A stretch of 64,000 nt of DNA from Bufo bufo. Lineage: Eukaryota > Chordata > Amphibia > Anura > Bufonidae. How positions within the stretch are numbered: the first letter of the stretch is position 1; every line of letters begins with the position of its first letter. The notes beneath the pieces were generated by a model. The model saw only the letters and a list, made by a program, of their open reading frames with translations, was not told the DNA's origin and searched no databases. Positions 1 through 10,170 of the stretch are shown here, in pieces. The DNA is taken from contig NC_053390.1 in NCBI RefSeq assembly GCF_905171765.1, positions 162,260,666-162,324,665 on the forward strand, read 5' to 3'. The position numbers and the translations under genes are program-made.

Positions 1-1397
1 CAGTTTGTGGAAAGGAACTTCTACGTGGATGACGGTCTTAAGTCCCTACCTACGGAAGAAGAGGCCATTGACCTTCTCACCAGAACCCAGAACATGCTCG
101 CCACTGTCAACCTAAGACTACACAAAATCATCTCCAACAGCAATAAGGTAATGAGAGCATTTCCTTCTGATGATCATGCTGTCAGTGCCAAGGAATTCCA
201 ACCAGAGTCTGACCTTTCCCTCACACAACACAGCCTTGGATTGCTGTGGGATGTTAAGCAAGATACGTTCACATTTCAAACATCAGCTTGCGACAAGCCC
301 TTCACAAAAAGAGGAGTACTGTCTGCAGTGAACAGTATCTACGACCCTTTGGGATTCATAGCACCCTTTACTATTCAGGGTAAGATATTACTCAGACAAC
401 TCACTACAGAGAACACTGACTGGGATACCCCTTTACCCAAGGAGAAACAGCAAAGGTGGGAATCCTGGAAGCAGTCCCTCCAGGCATTGGAACAGTTCAA
501 GATACCACGCTCTTACACTCCTGCTTCCTTGAAGAATGCCACCAGACTAGAGATCCATGTCTTTTCTGATGCATCCATGGAAGCCATAGCTGCTGTAGCT
601 TATCTCCGAGCTGTACATTCTAACGGTGGAATAGGAGTAGGATTCGTCATGGGCAAAACCAAGCTAACTCCGAAGACTGCACATACCATCCCAAGGCTTG
701 AACTCTGTGCAGCCATGTTAGCTGTTGAAATTGCTGAGCTTATAGAGCAAGAAACAGACCTTGACATTGATTCCTTTGACTTTTACACAGATAGCAATCG
801 TGCTAGGATACATACATAATCAAACAAGACAATTCCATGTGTATGTCGGCAATCGAGTGGAACGCATCAGGAAATTCTCCACGCCAGAGCAATGGCACTA
901 TGTACCCACCGACATTAACCCTGCCGACTTAGGCAGTCGTGCAGTGCCTGCTGCTACATTTCTGGATATATCATGGATATCCCCACCAGTACTCTTGAAT
1001 GAAGAATTCTTCTCAAGGCCTGTAGAGTCTATCTTTGAACTTGTCCAGCCGGACTCTGATAAGGAAATCAAGACCATTGCAGTTACACTTAACACCTCTG
1101 TAGAAGCAAAGGTAAAACTGAAATCTCGTCGATTTGAGCGGTTTTCTAAGTGGTCTTCGGCTGTATGAGCAACTGCACGTCTTATTCACATTGCTCAGCA
1201 CTTCGCAAGCAAGGATAGCACAAATCAGGAGTGTTGTAAGTGGCACATTTGTAAAGGACTCAACCTATCCAAGGATAGCCCTCTATACCAGTTGAATCCT
1301 ATAATTGATCAGAATAAACTACTTCGCGTTGGCGGTCGCATTGCAAGGTCTACTGCGATTAGCGAGGAGCGGAATCCTCTCATCGTTCCAGGCCGTC
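1..1397 (+). pseudogene. BEL/Pao retrotransposon pol, RT end to RNase H region (5' part, broken)
   Basis: The frame open from the window start carries the BEL/Pao signature YVDDG near the reverse transcriptase end. It then has a Pao-type stretch with VFSDAS and IPRLELCAAM, which belongs to the RNase H region of the family. The frame changes near 790-800, consistent with one lost base, and continues in frame 2 with YIHNQTRQFHVYVGNRVERI and the NPADLGSR motif. That frame has a TGA stop at 1166-1168, then remains recognisable (LLRVGGRIARS) up to 1397, where a solo LTR interrupts it. The upstream gag, protease and most of RT lie before the window. Such elements reverse transcribe and integrate their own RNA. 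This copy is dead. Superfamily assignment is firm; exact breakpoints are approximate. Confidence 0.9.
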
Positions 1398-2042
1398 TGT
1401 CACGACTGTGACTGATCCAGACAGGTCTGGGAGGAGAAGGTCGCAGCGACTTGCTACTCGCGATAGCTTGTGAGTTTGCTCCGTGGTTCAGTGTATGTCA
1501 TCTGGGTTTTGCCTTGTGAACCTTTTTGTCCTGACTGAGAGTTTGTAGGCATCCTTCTCAGGTGAGTCCTGTCTGCCACTCGCAGCTACTATATTAGTTT
1601 CACTTTCACTTGCAGTCATTGCCAGATATAGTCCTTACATCCAGTTCTATTCTGACCTTTGAAGGAGATCGTTTGATGGTGTTGCTGTGGAGCTCTTGTC
1701 CGGCGTGGACAGTCGTGATTGGGATCGCCTTCTCTGCTCGTGACTGGATAAGTCTATCTCTAATATAGTTTGTTTGTTGCTGTCTTCCCCTGCTGTTCTC
1801 CTAGACATGAGTGATGGTGACTAGTGCTCCCATCGGCCTTTCCCCACTCTAGGCTTTAGGGTGACAGAGGGTTTAGGCATCCTGCTCGCCGCACGGGTTC
1901 ACACCCCGTCTAGGGTATCAGGGCAGACAGGTGCCAGCTTAGGGTTAGTCAGGGGTGGCCATACTTTTCCCTACCGTAGATAGGGTCCCCCTTCCCCTCC
2001 GTCTGGTGCGCCACGACTGCTGCTGGGGTAGCGGTCGTGACA
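1398..2042. mobile_element. Solo LTR (645 bp) inserted in the BEL pol
   Basis: The segment starts TGTCACGACTG and ends GGTCGTGACA, the TG...CA ends of an LTR with a short inverted terminal repeat. It is flanked by the exact 5-bp duplication CCGTC (1393-1397 and 2043-2047). BEL coding similarity stops at the left edge and resumes at the right edge. No internal region or second LTR is present, so this is a solo LTR left by recombination between two LTRs. The 5-bp duplication suits Gypsy-type elements; the family is not recognised. Its sequence differs from the Gypsy LTR near 59.3 kb. Confidence 0.85.
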
Positions 2043-3185
2043 CCGTCACCACGTTATGCTCTTAGAGTCAGACATTACCATGAGCAAGTTCAACACCAAG
2101 GCCGGCATTTCACCGAAAGCGCAATCAGGTCTGCTGGTTTCTGGATAATCGGGATGAAAAGATGTATATCCTCCATTCTCCATAAATGTGTCAAGTGCCA
2201 AAGACTAAGAGGAAAGCATCTAAATCAACAAATGGCAGAGCTACCAACAGACAGATTGAGTACCGAACCACCCTTTACCAATGTCGGTATTGACGTTTTC
2301 GGCCCCTGGACCATAGTTACACGTAAGACCCGTGGTGGAGTCGTTAATAATAAACGTTGGGCCGTGCTGTTCACTTGTTTGAGCATTCGTGCTGTGCACA
2401 TTGAAGTTATAGAAACTATGGACTCTTCTTGCTTCATTAATGCCTTCAGAAGATTTGTTTCCATACGTGGACCTGTTAAGTTAATTAGATCTGACTGCGG
2501 AACAAACTTTACAGGAGCAGAGAAAATGGAGAACTTCTTAAATACCAACAAGTGTAAGAGGGAATTCAACCCGCCTCACTCTTCTCACATGGGAGGTTCT
2601 TGGGAACGCATGATCGGAGTTTCGAGAAAAATCCTGGACTCTATGCTGCTGGATCACAAATCTCAGCTTACTCATGAAGTCTTGGTCACCTTCCTTGCCG
2701 AGGTGTCTGCCATAATCAATGCTTGACCTTTGGTTCCTGTTTCCACGGACTCAGAGTTTCCAGTATTGCTAACCCCATCTACCCTTCTAACTCAAAAGAT
2801 CGGAATAGCTAGTATTTCTCCTCAGGACTTTGATTTTACCAATGTTTACAAACACCAATGGAAAGGAGTTCAACATCTTGCTAATGCATTTTGGAGCCGT
2901 TGGAAGATGGAGTACCTTTGCAACCTTCAAAGTCGCAGAAAATGGCAAGTAAGCAAACCCAACCTGCAAGTTGGAGACATTGTTCTCTTAAAGGATAAGG
3001 ACGTTCATCGTAATAATTGGCCTATCGGTCTTATCACAAAGACTATTCCAAGTAACGATGGCAAGGTACGGAAAGCAGAAGTCAAGGTAATGAAAGAAGG
3101 TTCTGCTAGACACTACTTGAGACCCATAAACGAGCTAGTAATGCTTCTGCCTAAACAGGAAGATGAACTCCTCACACCAGGTTGA
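2043..3185 (+). pseudogene. BEL/Pao integrase (3' part of pol, broken)
   Basis: From about 2060 the frame shows a zinc-binding HHCC region: the HYHEQVQHQGRH histidines, then CVKC. A DDE integrase core follows, with acidic positions in NVGIDVFGPW, IRSDCGTNF and GGSWERMIG. A one-base shift near 2060 separates the first residues after the solo LTR from this frame. A TGA at 2724-2726 interrupts the same frame, which continues to 3185 with a C-terminal region (VGDIVLLKDKD) usual for BEL integrases. The protein would have joined element cDNA to host DNA. With at least two shifts, two stops and an insertion across the pol gene, this copy cannot be functional. Confidence 0.9.
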
Positions 3186-3640
3186 TACAAAGGGAGGTAA
3201 GAAGGACTGGTGCTGTTGCTGCCTTCCCCTCTGAAGACAGACATTCAAGGCAACCTGTTAAAGGGAGGTAAGATGGACTGGTGCTGTTGCTGCCTTCCCC
3301 TCTGAAGATGGACTCACGGAACTATCTACTTCCTACCGTTCCACTTCAAGAGCTTTTCTACAAGTATTGAAGTAATGTTTTCTTGTTTATGTTCCTTTGT
3401 TCTTTTTGTTGCAGTCTCAGCTACTTGCTCTGTTAGCTGCTCACAGAATGATTTTTTGACCTATCCATTTGTTCATCGGTATATGATCTGCACAGTTTGG
3501 AATAAACTTCTTCACGATCTACAAGGTGTCGTTTGGATCGAGTCACTGTCCGCCAATTCACCTAAGATTGATGGTTACCGCTATCTCAGCAGAACTGTAA
3601 GTTACAGAGATCACACTTTCAATGCTTAGATTGGAGAGGC
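3186..3640 (+). repeat. BEL 3' noncoding region, possible partial LTR
   Basis: Just after the pol stop, a unit of about 60 bp containing 'gggaggtaag.aggactggtgctg' occurs twice (about 3191-3240 and 3264-3310), each preceded by a purine-rich 'aaagggagg' that could be a polypurine tract. The following 300 bases would then be the 3' LTR, ending where similarity to an L1-like ORF2 on the other strand begins near 3640. No 5' LTR is available for comparison, so the LTR limits are inferred. Confidence 0.4.
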
Positions 3641-3859
3641 AGAACACACACCCAACCTATTCGAATGATTCAAGGAGCTATGGAACCATAAGTTATAACG
3701 AGATAGTGAAAGGTTGGGGATCATATTGTGCTTGAAGTGAGTTTCCTGGGCAAAAATTTCATGGACTTTTTCTTTATGAAAGTGTTGAAAAATCTGGCCT
3801 CTCTTTGCAGGGGTCTTAAAGCCTCTGACATTATAAGTGACTATTTTGAGGTCTGCCAT
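3626..3859 (-). pseudogene. L1/Tx1-type LINE ORF2, N-terminal endonuclease start only
   Basis: On the minus strand an ATG at 3857-3859 opens a 77-codon frame beginning MADLKIVTYNVRGF and including AQETHF. These are the first conserved blocks of the AP-type endonuclease of L1/Tx1 LINEs (NVRG with the catalytic-site N, and the QETH glutamate). The frame is cut near 3640 at the BEL end, so the rest of the endonuclease and all of RT are missing here. The rest of the LINE may lie beyond the window start, on the far side of the BEL. It sits downstream of ORF1 of the same orientation, as expected for a two-ORF LINE. Confidence 0.75.
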
Positions 3860-4499
3860 GGGGTAATGTCATGTGTGTAAGGCGAGCCGTGTACATACCG
3901 TTCGCTGAGTGGATCAGAGATGGAAGATGTTCTGGTGGGTGCTTACCACAGTATTTGCGCCAGGGGGGACGGGGGACGGAGAGGGGGGATGGGAAAAATC
4001 TAGAACACACAAAGTAATAACAAAGAACCACATTAGTGAAAACAATCCTCCTAATGAAAAGGACCAAAGGGTATTTAAACAACCCTATATGAGACCAAAA
4101 GTGGTCTGAACCTCTGACCAAGGCCAGAAGTTGGCCGCCTGTTAAAGTCACAGGATGCATCCTGAACATTGAGCACCCAGAAGGGGTGAAGTAAATATAC
4201 AAAACAGAACATATATATGTATCCGTATAGATTACTATGCTATCCAAAGACAAAGAAAATTTTTGGCTAAGGGATAGGCTAGTACTTGGGGGACCCCCGC
4301 GTCTCCAACCGGGACCACAGATAAAGTGTGGTCTACAATCGGCCGGGAAGGCACAGGCTCCCCCACATTTATAATGGAATAAGCATATCAACAGTAAAAG
4401 TGCTGAAGCCAACCGGGTCACCGGTCGTAGAAAGAGAAAAGAAACATAGGAAAAGAAAGACAAGGAACCGAACTGGGGGCCTCAGTCTTCCCCTCTAAT
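3860..4499 (-). other. Spacer between LINE ORF1 and ORF2
   Basis: This stretch holds a long minus-strand open frame (4463-3831) with no recognisable domain and proline-, serine- and leucine-rich composition. It lies exactly between ORF1 and ORF2 of the L1-like element, so I read it as the inter-ORF region, not as a gene. Confidence 0.5.
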
Positions 4500-5608
4500 A
4501 ATGCAGCGTGGGGTCAGTCTACCCTATTTCTTCTTGCTTCTCTGTGCCTTGCCAGTCATCACCGTTACCCATGGTGTTGGTGGTGTGATCTCTGAAGGGA
4601 TGAATACATCGTTGGTAGCTGACCAGTCTGGAATGTCCACATCTTCTATCTCCAAGGCTGCGAGTACATCTAGCAGGTCTTTTGGAGTTCTGATTACGTA
4701 TTTCTTGTTTTTTTCGGGTTATCAGCATTCCAAATGGAAATAACCATCGGAAGGCAATGCTTGTGTGTCTCAGATAGTCTGTTAGGGGTTTAAGAATGCG
4801 TCTCTTGTTTAGAGTTGCAGGGGCAAGATCCTGAAATAGGAGGATAGGTGATCCATCATATTCTATTGTCGTATGTTCTCTAGCTTTTTTCATAACCTGC
4901 TCTGTCTGTGTAAAGTTGAGAAGTTTACAAACTATATCTCTTGGTGGGTCACTGGGTTTCGGTTTAGGATGCAAGGCACGGTGGGCTCTTTCAATGATGA
5001 TCGGTTCTGTATATTCGTCACCAAGTAGCAATTGACAAATTTCAGAAACCGCTTTGGGCATTGCATCAGGAGCCAATGATTCTGGGACTCCTCTAAGGCG
5101 GATATTGTTGCATCTGCCTCTGTTGTCTTGGTCTTCAATGTAATCATATAAATAATTGATATGCTGTTGAAAAGAGGTCAGCGTGTCTGTTTTGTGTAGC
5201 CTGTTAGAGATGATTGAGTAGATTGGAGGGCTTCCATTTTCTGGCCAATCTGTTGCACTTAACGTTTGATTTCTGATAGTTCTTCTAATACTGGTTAAGC
5301 GCTTTGGATAGAGCCTGAGAAATAAAAGTTCTGGATATAGGGAGGTCATCAGAGATATCCATATGTTCCTCTTCATCACTATCTTTTTTACTTTGTGTTA
5401 ATGACGGACATTGTGAGGATCCTTTGGGTGTTGAAGCTGTAGCCCCTATGTGTGCTTGTGTTTTCTTCATCATGTATTTGTCAAGGTCTGATTGTGAAAG
5501 AGAAGAGCTGACTACAGGTTTTTGGGGGTCATGGCTTAATCCTTTGTATCTGCCAACCTTTACCATATGTGCTAAGGATCTTGAGTACCTGCTAGAGCTG
5601 AAATTCAC
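4500..5608 (-). pseudogene. L1-type LINE ORF1 (nucleic acid chaperone), frameshifted
   Basis: A minus-strand frame from 5608 (107 codons, acidic, ending about 5285) overlaps a second frame (5379-4519). The second contains DYIEDQDNRGRCNNIRLRGV, the hallmark of L1 ORF1 proteins where the coiled coil meets the RNA-recognition domain, then RAHR and DIVCKLLNF of the C-terminal domain. ORF1 proteins of this family bind LINE RNA as trimers. The early frame and the RRM-containing frame differ, and the last part (after about 4720) appears to shift again, so at least two frameshifts are present. ORF2 lies about 650 bp downstream. L1-clade assignment is firm; L1 versus Tx1 subgroup is not resolved. Confidence 0.8.
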
Positions 5609-6390
5609 CCCTTCTGAATAAAGTGGGTATTATTACATGTTTAGGTTTAGAATAATATTGAAAACTGTGGAGGATGCAATTCTCATCATTGAGGAGCTTG
5701 AGAGTTGTTCATAGTAGTATAAAATGGATGAATAAAGTAATGGTCGCCAGTGCAGCCTGAAAAATTAGGTCGATGGCCCGTTATGTCTGTCTGTTCAAAG
5801 ATGCAGATTTTGTATACAGAGCAAAGTCCAGAAAGATTTAAGGCAAAGCCTAAATGGACCTGGTTGGGATCCTATGAGGTGGTTAGGAGGTAAAAAGTGC
5901 TGCTGAAGGAGGGGGGGTGGAGGGTGAGAAGGGTCAGAGCAGAATGTGAGGAGCTGATTCAGTGAGTCTAGTATTTAAAAAAAAAAAAAAAACGGTCTAT
6001 GACCTCTCTGGTCTAGGTGCCCGCAGTATAGGTTAGTAAGCAGTTCACTTATCTGGAGTGCAGTGTCGGCTGGTTCGCTAATTCACTTGCGCGTATGGTG
6101 GTCTCAGCGTGGAGCCGAATGAGTGTAACGAAAAACCTTTAGGCGTACTTGTTAGGAAGCGATCTGACTCGTGGTGTGTCTGTCCGGTCTGTCACCGCTG
6201 GGAGCCCGCGATGTCTCAGGGCAGATGGCGCCTTCTCCTTGGTGCGGTGCTCGTTTCCCGCGGTAGTCAGAAGTTGCAGCTCAGCTCACCAAACGCGCTC
6301 CTTCACCTTTCCGCCTTCTAGAATGATTTGTGAAGCAGTCTTGAATAGGATGGCCACAAAGGTATTGCGTGCTGCTTTGGGCTTGGCGTG
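5609..6390 (-). repeat. Probable 5' untranslated region of the L1-like element (first part)
   Basis: This lies directly upstream of LINE ORF1 on the minus strand. It has a 16-base A run near 5980 and a GC-richer block from 6000 to 6390. No coding similarity is seen. The LTR element at 6391-10027 splits it, with the remainder probably at 10028-10170. Assignment is by position only. Confidence 0.35.
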
Positions 6391-7278
6391 TGTGGCGAAA
6401 CCAACCTCGCCACTGGGTTTCGGAGGGGCCTGGCTACCAGCCTCTTGCCTCAGGATTATGGCCCATACTAACTTTATAGGAGCAGACAGACCGGCCGCAC
6501 AGCTTAAAGCTGTCTTTGCAATTGTATTTTGTTATGTGAGGGTACCCAGATAGCAAATTTTATTGTATTTGTGTATTCTGAGTGCCATTCACCTAATGAT
6601 ATGCACTCAGACTTGAGCTATCTGGGAATATGTTAAATGTCTGTGTTTGCTGTGGGGGTGTGACATTGTGTGTTTGGGTGGTGATTTCTGTCCTGTTGTC
6701 CCCACATGTGTATTGGCGATTTCCCTTTGTCTTGAGAGATAATTGGATTACTCCTCGGGTGTCTCCAGGGCAGAGAGGAGGAAACCATGATGCATTGTGG
6801 GGATGTATTGTGTCTGTGTATCCTGCAGTGCTGCATATCTGTCCTGTGTCACAGTCTTCATTCTGGTCCCCTAGGGGCGTGTCCACCAGATGGGGACCTG
6901 CATAAATACGGGCGGATAGCCCTCAATAAAGTGTTCCTGTTTTACCCTTTATCATGTTGAGGCTGATGTTTGGGTAACTGATCGACACTGGGGATTGCTA
7001 TACGCTGGGAGATTTGCTATACTCCCCTGGCCATAACTACTAGCTCTTTTAAGAGGAGTTCTTGCTCTCTGGTTTTAGGAGAGGTTCACCCACTGGAGCC
7101 TGGAGCCTTGTCGTAGGTCCAGGGTGGCAAAGGAGACGGTGAGACCTCAACCAAGCTTCGGCGGTTCGTGGGGTCTGCAGTGCGTACGGTGTCAAGTGGA
7201 GTGCTTGGAGTCCTCGGAAAGCACTAGGAGCATCTATCAACGGAGGTACCCGGTCGGGGTGCTAGGAGATCCGTTACA
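6391..7278 (+). repeat. 5' LTR
   Basis: 888 bp, TG...CA ends. A TATA-like 'cataaata' at about 6901-6908 and the polyadenylation signal AATAAA at 6925-6930 lie close together in the middle. This suggests that transcription starts just after the signal and that R is short. The copy at 9140-10027 aligns along its full length. Confidence 0.9.
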
Positions 7279-7280
7279 TT

Positions 7281-7299
7281 TGGTGGCAAGCAGTGGGAT
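7281..7299 (+). promoter_or_regulatory. Primer binding site, tRNA-Leu-like
   Basis: TGGTGGCAAGCAGTGGGAT begins two bases after the 5' LTR. From memory of leucine tRNA 3' ends (PBS of the form TGGTGGCAGCGGTGGG), it matches apart from one inserted base and one substitution. This is the expected place for first-strand priming. Confidence 0.6.
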
Positions 7300-7400
7300 G
7301 GCGTCCTAGTGTGAGGAGAAGCAGCTCGGAGACACCGTTCGTGGATTTACTAAATTGAGGGCAACGCTAGTATCCGTACAGCGCCCCTGGCTACAGCAGG

Positions 7401-8189
7401 ATGGAATCGGCTAGTCTTCAGACAGCGTTCTATGACGAGGAGGAGGAGGCAGCCGCAGACTACAGGGATGCAGACAGAAAGGAAGTCTAGTATGATGCCC
7501 TGGAAAATGCCCAGCGGCGGCGAGGTGAGAGTCTCCCCAGTTATGACCAGTGGCTACAGAAGCGTGTGGCGATGCGGATGGGTCTCTTGGGAGAGCAGCC
7601 CCTGGATAACTGGGTAACAGAGCTCCAGAACCTGGTATGTAAGGAGCTTTGGCTAGAGGACGCTTACCAGGCCCTAAGGTGGCATGTCATTCAACATTCC
7701 CCCTGGATGGCTGAGCACGACAGACCCGAGGGTGAGGAGTTTGATGGACCGGGGTTACTATGGGATGCCTTGGAGGAGGACATTGATCTTGGCAGCACGG
7801 AGGAGTCTAGGTTTTGGGATATCTACGACTACCGGATGGGCATGCATGTTTATGCTGACGGAAGGGAGGTGAGCAAAGACATGACCCACCTGGTAACAAG
7901 GGAGTGGGAGCTGGAGCAGACCTACCAACACCTGCTCAGCTCCATTCATCCCCAACCTACTCGACAAGCAGAGCCAGATCTGCCCTCCTGCAACTGGGAA
8001 GACTTGCCGGCGATACCCCCTGCTTCCCTACCAACTCCCAAAGTAGGGAACTTCATCGACTGGTTCTGGGAAGACCTCCCGATGGCAGGTGGAGATGGGA
8101 CCGAGGTCTCTCCACCGGCCCTACAGAGATGCTGGACGGCCGGTTCAGATCCCCCACCAACCTGCAGAAATGCCAGGAGGAGGAGGTAA
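7401..8189 (+). pseudogene. Gag-like ORF of the LTR element, one in-frame stop
   Basis: An ATG at 7401, 120 bp past the 5' LTR, opens a 263-codon acidic frame broken once by TAG at 7488-7490. Downstream it is open to TAA at 8187-8189. It contains WVTELQNLVC, W-rich helical segments (ALRWHVIQHSPWM) and a basic end (CRNARRRR), but no CCHC knuckle and no recognised domain. By position (first ORF after the primer site) it should be the structural gag protein; this is inference, as I do not recognise the family. Three more bases (G, T, A of a splice-donor-like AGGTAAG) overlap its stop region. The stop at 7488 may be a private mutation of this copy. Confidence 0.6.
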
Positions 8190-9220
8190 GCGATTCCTCC
8201 TCTCCACAGCCAATCTGCAATAAGGTCCTGGGGATAGGATTCCCTGACCACATCCCAGTAGAAGAGCTGGCATCTGGGCAGAGCGCAGTCAGCCTCTGCC
8301 CTCCCCTATCCTCTTCTCCAGAGCCGGACATCCCACAGGCTACCCCAGCGGAAGAGCTGGCATCTGGGCAGAGCGCAGTTGGCCTCTGCCCTCCTCTATC
8401 CTCTTATCCAGAGCCTGACTTCCCACAGGCTACCCCAGCAGAAGAGCTGGCATCTGGGCAGAGCGCAGTCAGCCTCTGCCCTCTTCTATCCTCTTATCCA
8501 GAGCCTGACTCCCCACAGGCTACCCCAGCAGAAGCGCTGGCATCTGGGCAGAGTGCAGTCAGCCTCTGCCCTCCCCTATCCTCTTCTCCAGAGCCGGACA
8601 TCCCACAGGCTACCCCAGCGGAAGAGCTGGCATCTGGGCAGAGCGCAGTCGGCCTCTGCCCTCCCCTATCCTCTTCTCCAGAGGCTGAATTTCCACAGGC
8701 TACCCCAGCGGAAGAGCTAGCATCTGGGCAGAGCACAGTCGGCCTCTGCCCTCCCCTATCCTCTTCTCCAGAGGCTGAATTTCCACAGGCTACCCCAGCG
8801 GAAGCGATGGCATCTGGGCAGAGCGCAGTTGGCCTCTGCCCTCCTCTATCCTCTTCTCCAGAGGCTGACTTTCCACAGGCTACCCCAGCGGAAGCGCTGG
8901 CATCTGGGCAGAGGGCAGTCGGCCTCTGCCCACCAAGTACCTACAGCTCCAAGCTAGAGAGCAACAAGGAAGCAAGGAGTAGCAGATGCCCCCTCAACAG
9001 CTGGGGACATACAGAACAGAGCCAGGCCCCAAAATTCAACAGGTCCAGTATTGGGTTGTGGGTGGACTGCCAGACTAACTCAGATACCGACCGGCATGAG
9101 GTCAGGTATCTGCTTAGTCTTCCCTGGGAGGGGGAGATGTGTGGCGAAACCAACCTCGCCACTGGGTTTCGGAGGGGCCTGGCTACCAGCCTCTTGCCTC
9201 AGGATTATGGCCCATACTAA
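8184..9220 (+). CDS. Second ORF of the LTR element with 30-residue tandem repeats
   Basis: This frame is one base back relative to the gag-like ORF. It is open from upstream of 7904 and could start at an ATG there, but the coding-like part begins near the first ORF's stop. From 8261 it holds about eight copies of a 30-residue unit of the form EELASGQSAV-SLCPPLSS-PEPD-PQATPA. A non-repetitive tail follows, with its stop at 9218-9220 inside the 3' LTR. The junction could be bridged by ribosomal frameshifting or by splicing at the AGGTAAG near 8183; I see no slippery heptamer. The proline- and serine-rich repeats suggest a disordered region. Function unknown; absence of pol motifs is clear. Confidence 0.5.
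8261..8935 (+). repeat. 90-bp in-frame tandem repeat (about 7.5 copies)
   Basis: The marker 'gagcgcagt' or close variants recurs at 8281, 8371, 8461, 8551, 8641, 8731, 8821 and 8911, an exact 90-bp period. All copies keep the same frame, so the repeat has grown or been homogenised without shifting it. Confidence 0.95.
9126..9137 (+). promoter_or_regulatory. Polypurine tract
   Basis: GGGAGGGGGAGA ends two bases before the 3' LTR, the standard position for the plus-strand primer of LTR retrotransposons. Confidence 0.75.
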
Positions 9221-10027
9221 CTTTAAAGGAGCAGACAGACCGGCCGCACAGCTTAAAGCTGTCTTTGCAATTGTATTTTGTTATGTGAGGGTACCCAGAT
9301 AGCTAATTTTATTGTATTTGTGTATTCTGAGTGCCATTCACCTAATGATATGCACTCAGACTTGAGCTATCTGGGAATATGTTAAATGTCTGTGTTTGCT
9401 GTGGGGGTGTGACATTGTGTGTTTGGGTGGTGATTTCTGTCCTGTTGTCCCCACATGTGTATTGGTGATTTCCCTTTGTCTTGAGAGATAATTGGATTAC
9501 TCCTCGGGTGTCTCCAGGGCAGAGAGGAGGAAACCATGATGCATTGTGGGGATGTATTGTGTCTGTGTATCCTGCAGTGCTGCATATCTGTCCTGTGTCA
9601 CAGTCTTCATTCTGGTCCCCTAGGGGCGTGTCCACCAGATGGGGACCTGCATAAATACGGGCGGTTATCCCTCAATAAAGTGTTCCTGTTTTACCCTTTA
9701 TCATGTTGAGGCTGATGTTTGGGTAACTGATCGACGCTGGGGATTGCTATACGCTGGGAGATTTGCTATACTCCCCTGGCCATAACTACTAGCTCTTTTA
9801 AGAGCTGTTCCTGCTCTCTGGTTTTAGGAGAGGTTCACCCACTGGAGCCTGGAGCCTTGTCGTAGGTCCAGGGTGGGAAAGGAGACGGTGAGACCTCAAC
9901 CAAGTTTCGGCGGTTCGTGGGGTCTGCAGTGCGTACGGTGTCAAGTGGAGTGCTTGGAGTCCTCGGAAAGCACTAGGAGCATCTATCAACGGAGGTACCC
10001 GGTCGGGGTGCTAGGAGATCCGTTACA
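9140..10027 (+). repeat. 3' LTR
   Basis: 888-bp direct copy of 6391-7278. Differences seen include tttatagg/tttaaagg, ggatagcc/ggttatcc, aggagttctt/agctgttcct and ggcaaag/gggaaag. AATAAA recurs near 9673. Confidence 0.9.
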
Positions 10028-10170
10028 GCATGTGCACCAACTTTAGTCCGCGGCCACGCGTTGTTTGTAGGCCCTTGTTGCAACTCCGGGACCGGATGTC
10101 TGGGTCGCACAAGTAACGGCTCAAATTGCAGCTGGGGTGTTTCCTGTTCAGCTGTAGCTAAATGGTGCTG
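10028..10170 (-). repeat. Probable remaining 5' part of the L1-like element
   Basis: GC-rich sequence without homology that I can name, lying on the far side of the LTR element from 5609-6390. It should be continuous with that block if the LTR element is removed. Inference from position. Confidence 0.3.

Larger units (their letters stand above)
6391..10027 (+). mobile_element. Non-autonomous LTR retrotransposon, complete with both LTRs
   Basis: Two direct 888-bp LTRs (6391-7278 and 9140-10027) begin TGTGGCG and end TTACA. They differ at about a dozen positions, so the insertion is recent. Flanks are GCGTG (6386-6390) and GCATG (10028-10032), a 5-bp target duplication differing only by a CpG-to-CpA change. 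A tRNA-Leu-like primer site lies two bases after the first LTR, and a polypurine tract abuts the second. The 1.86-kb interior encodes a gag-like protein and repeats but shows no protease, reverse transcriptase or integrase, so movement would depend on enzymes from another element. The LTRs suit Gypsy/ERV-type elements; the parent family is not recognised. Confidence 0.9.

Noticed and set aside
3831..4463. 210-codon open frame on the minus strand
   Set aside because: It sits between L1 ORF1 and ORF2, has low-complexity composition and no domain; taken as inter-ORF spacer.
6593..6886. Similar open frames in both LTRs (also 9342-9635)
   Set aside because: They recur only because the LTRs are copies of each other; no domain and no context for a gene.
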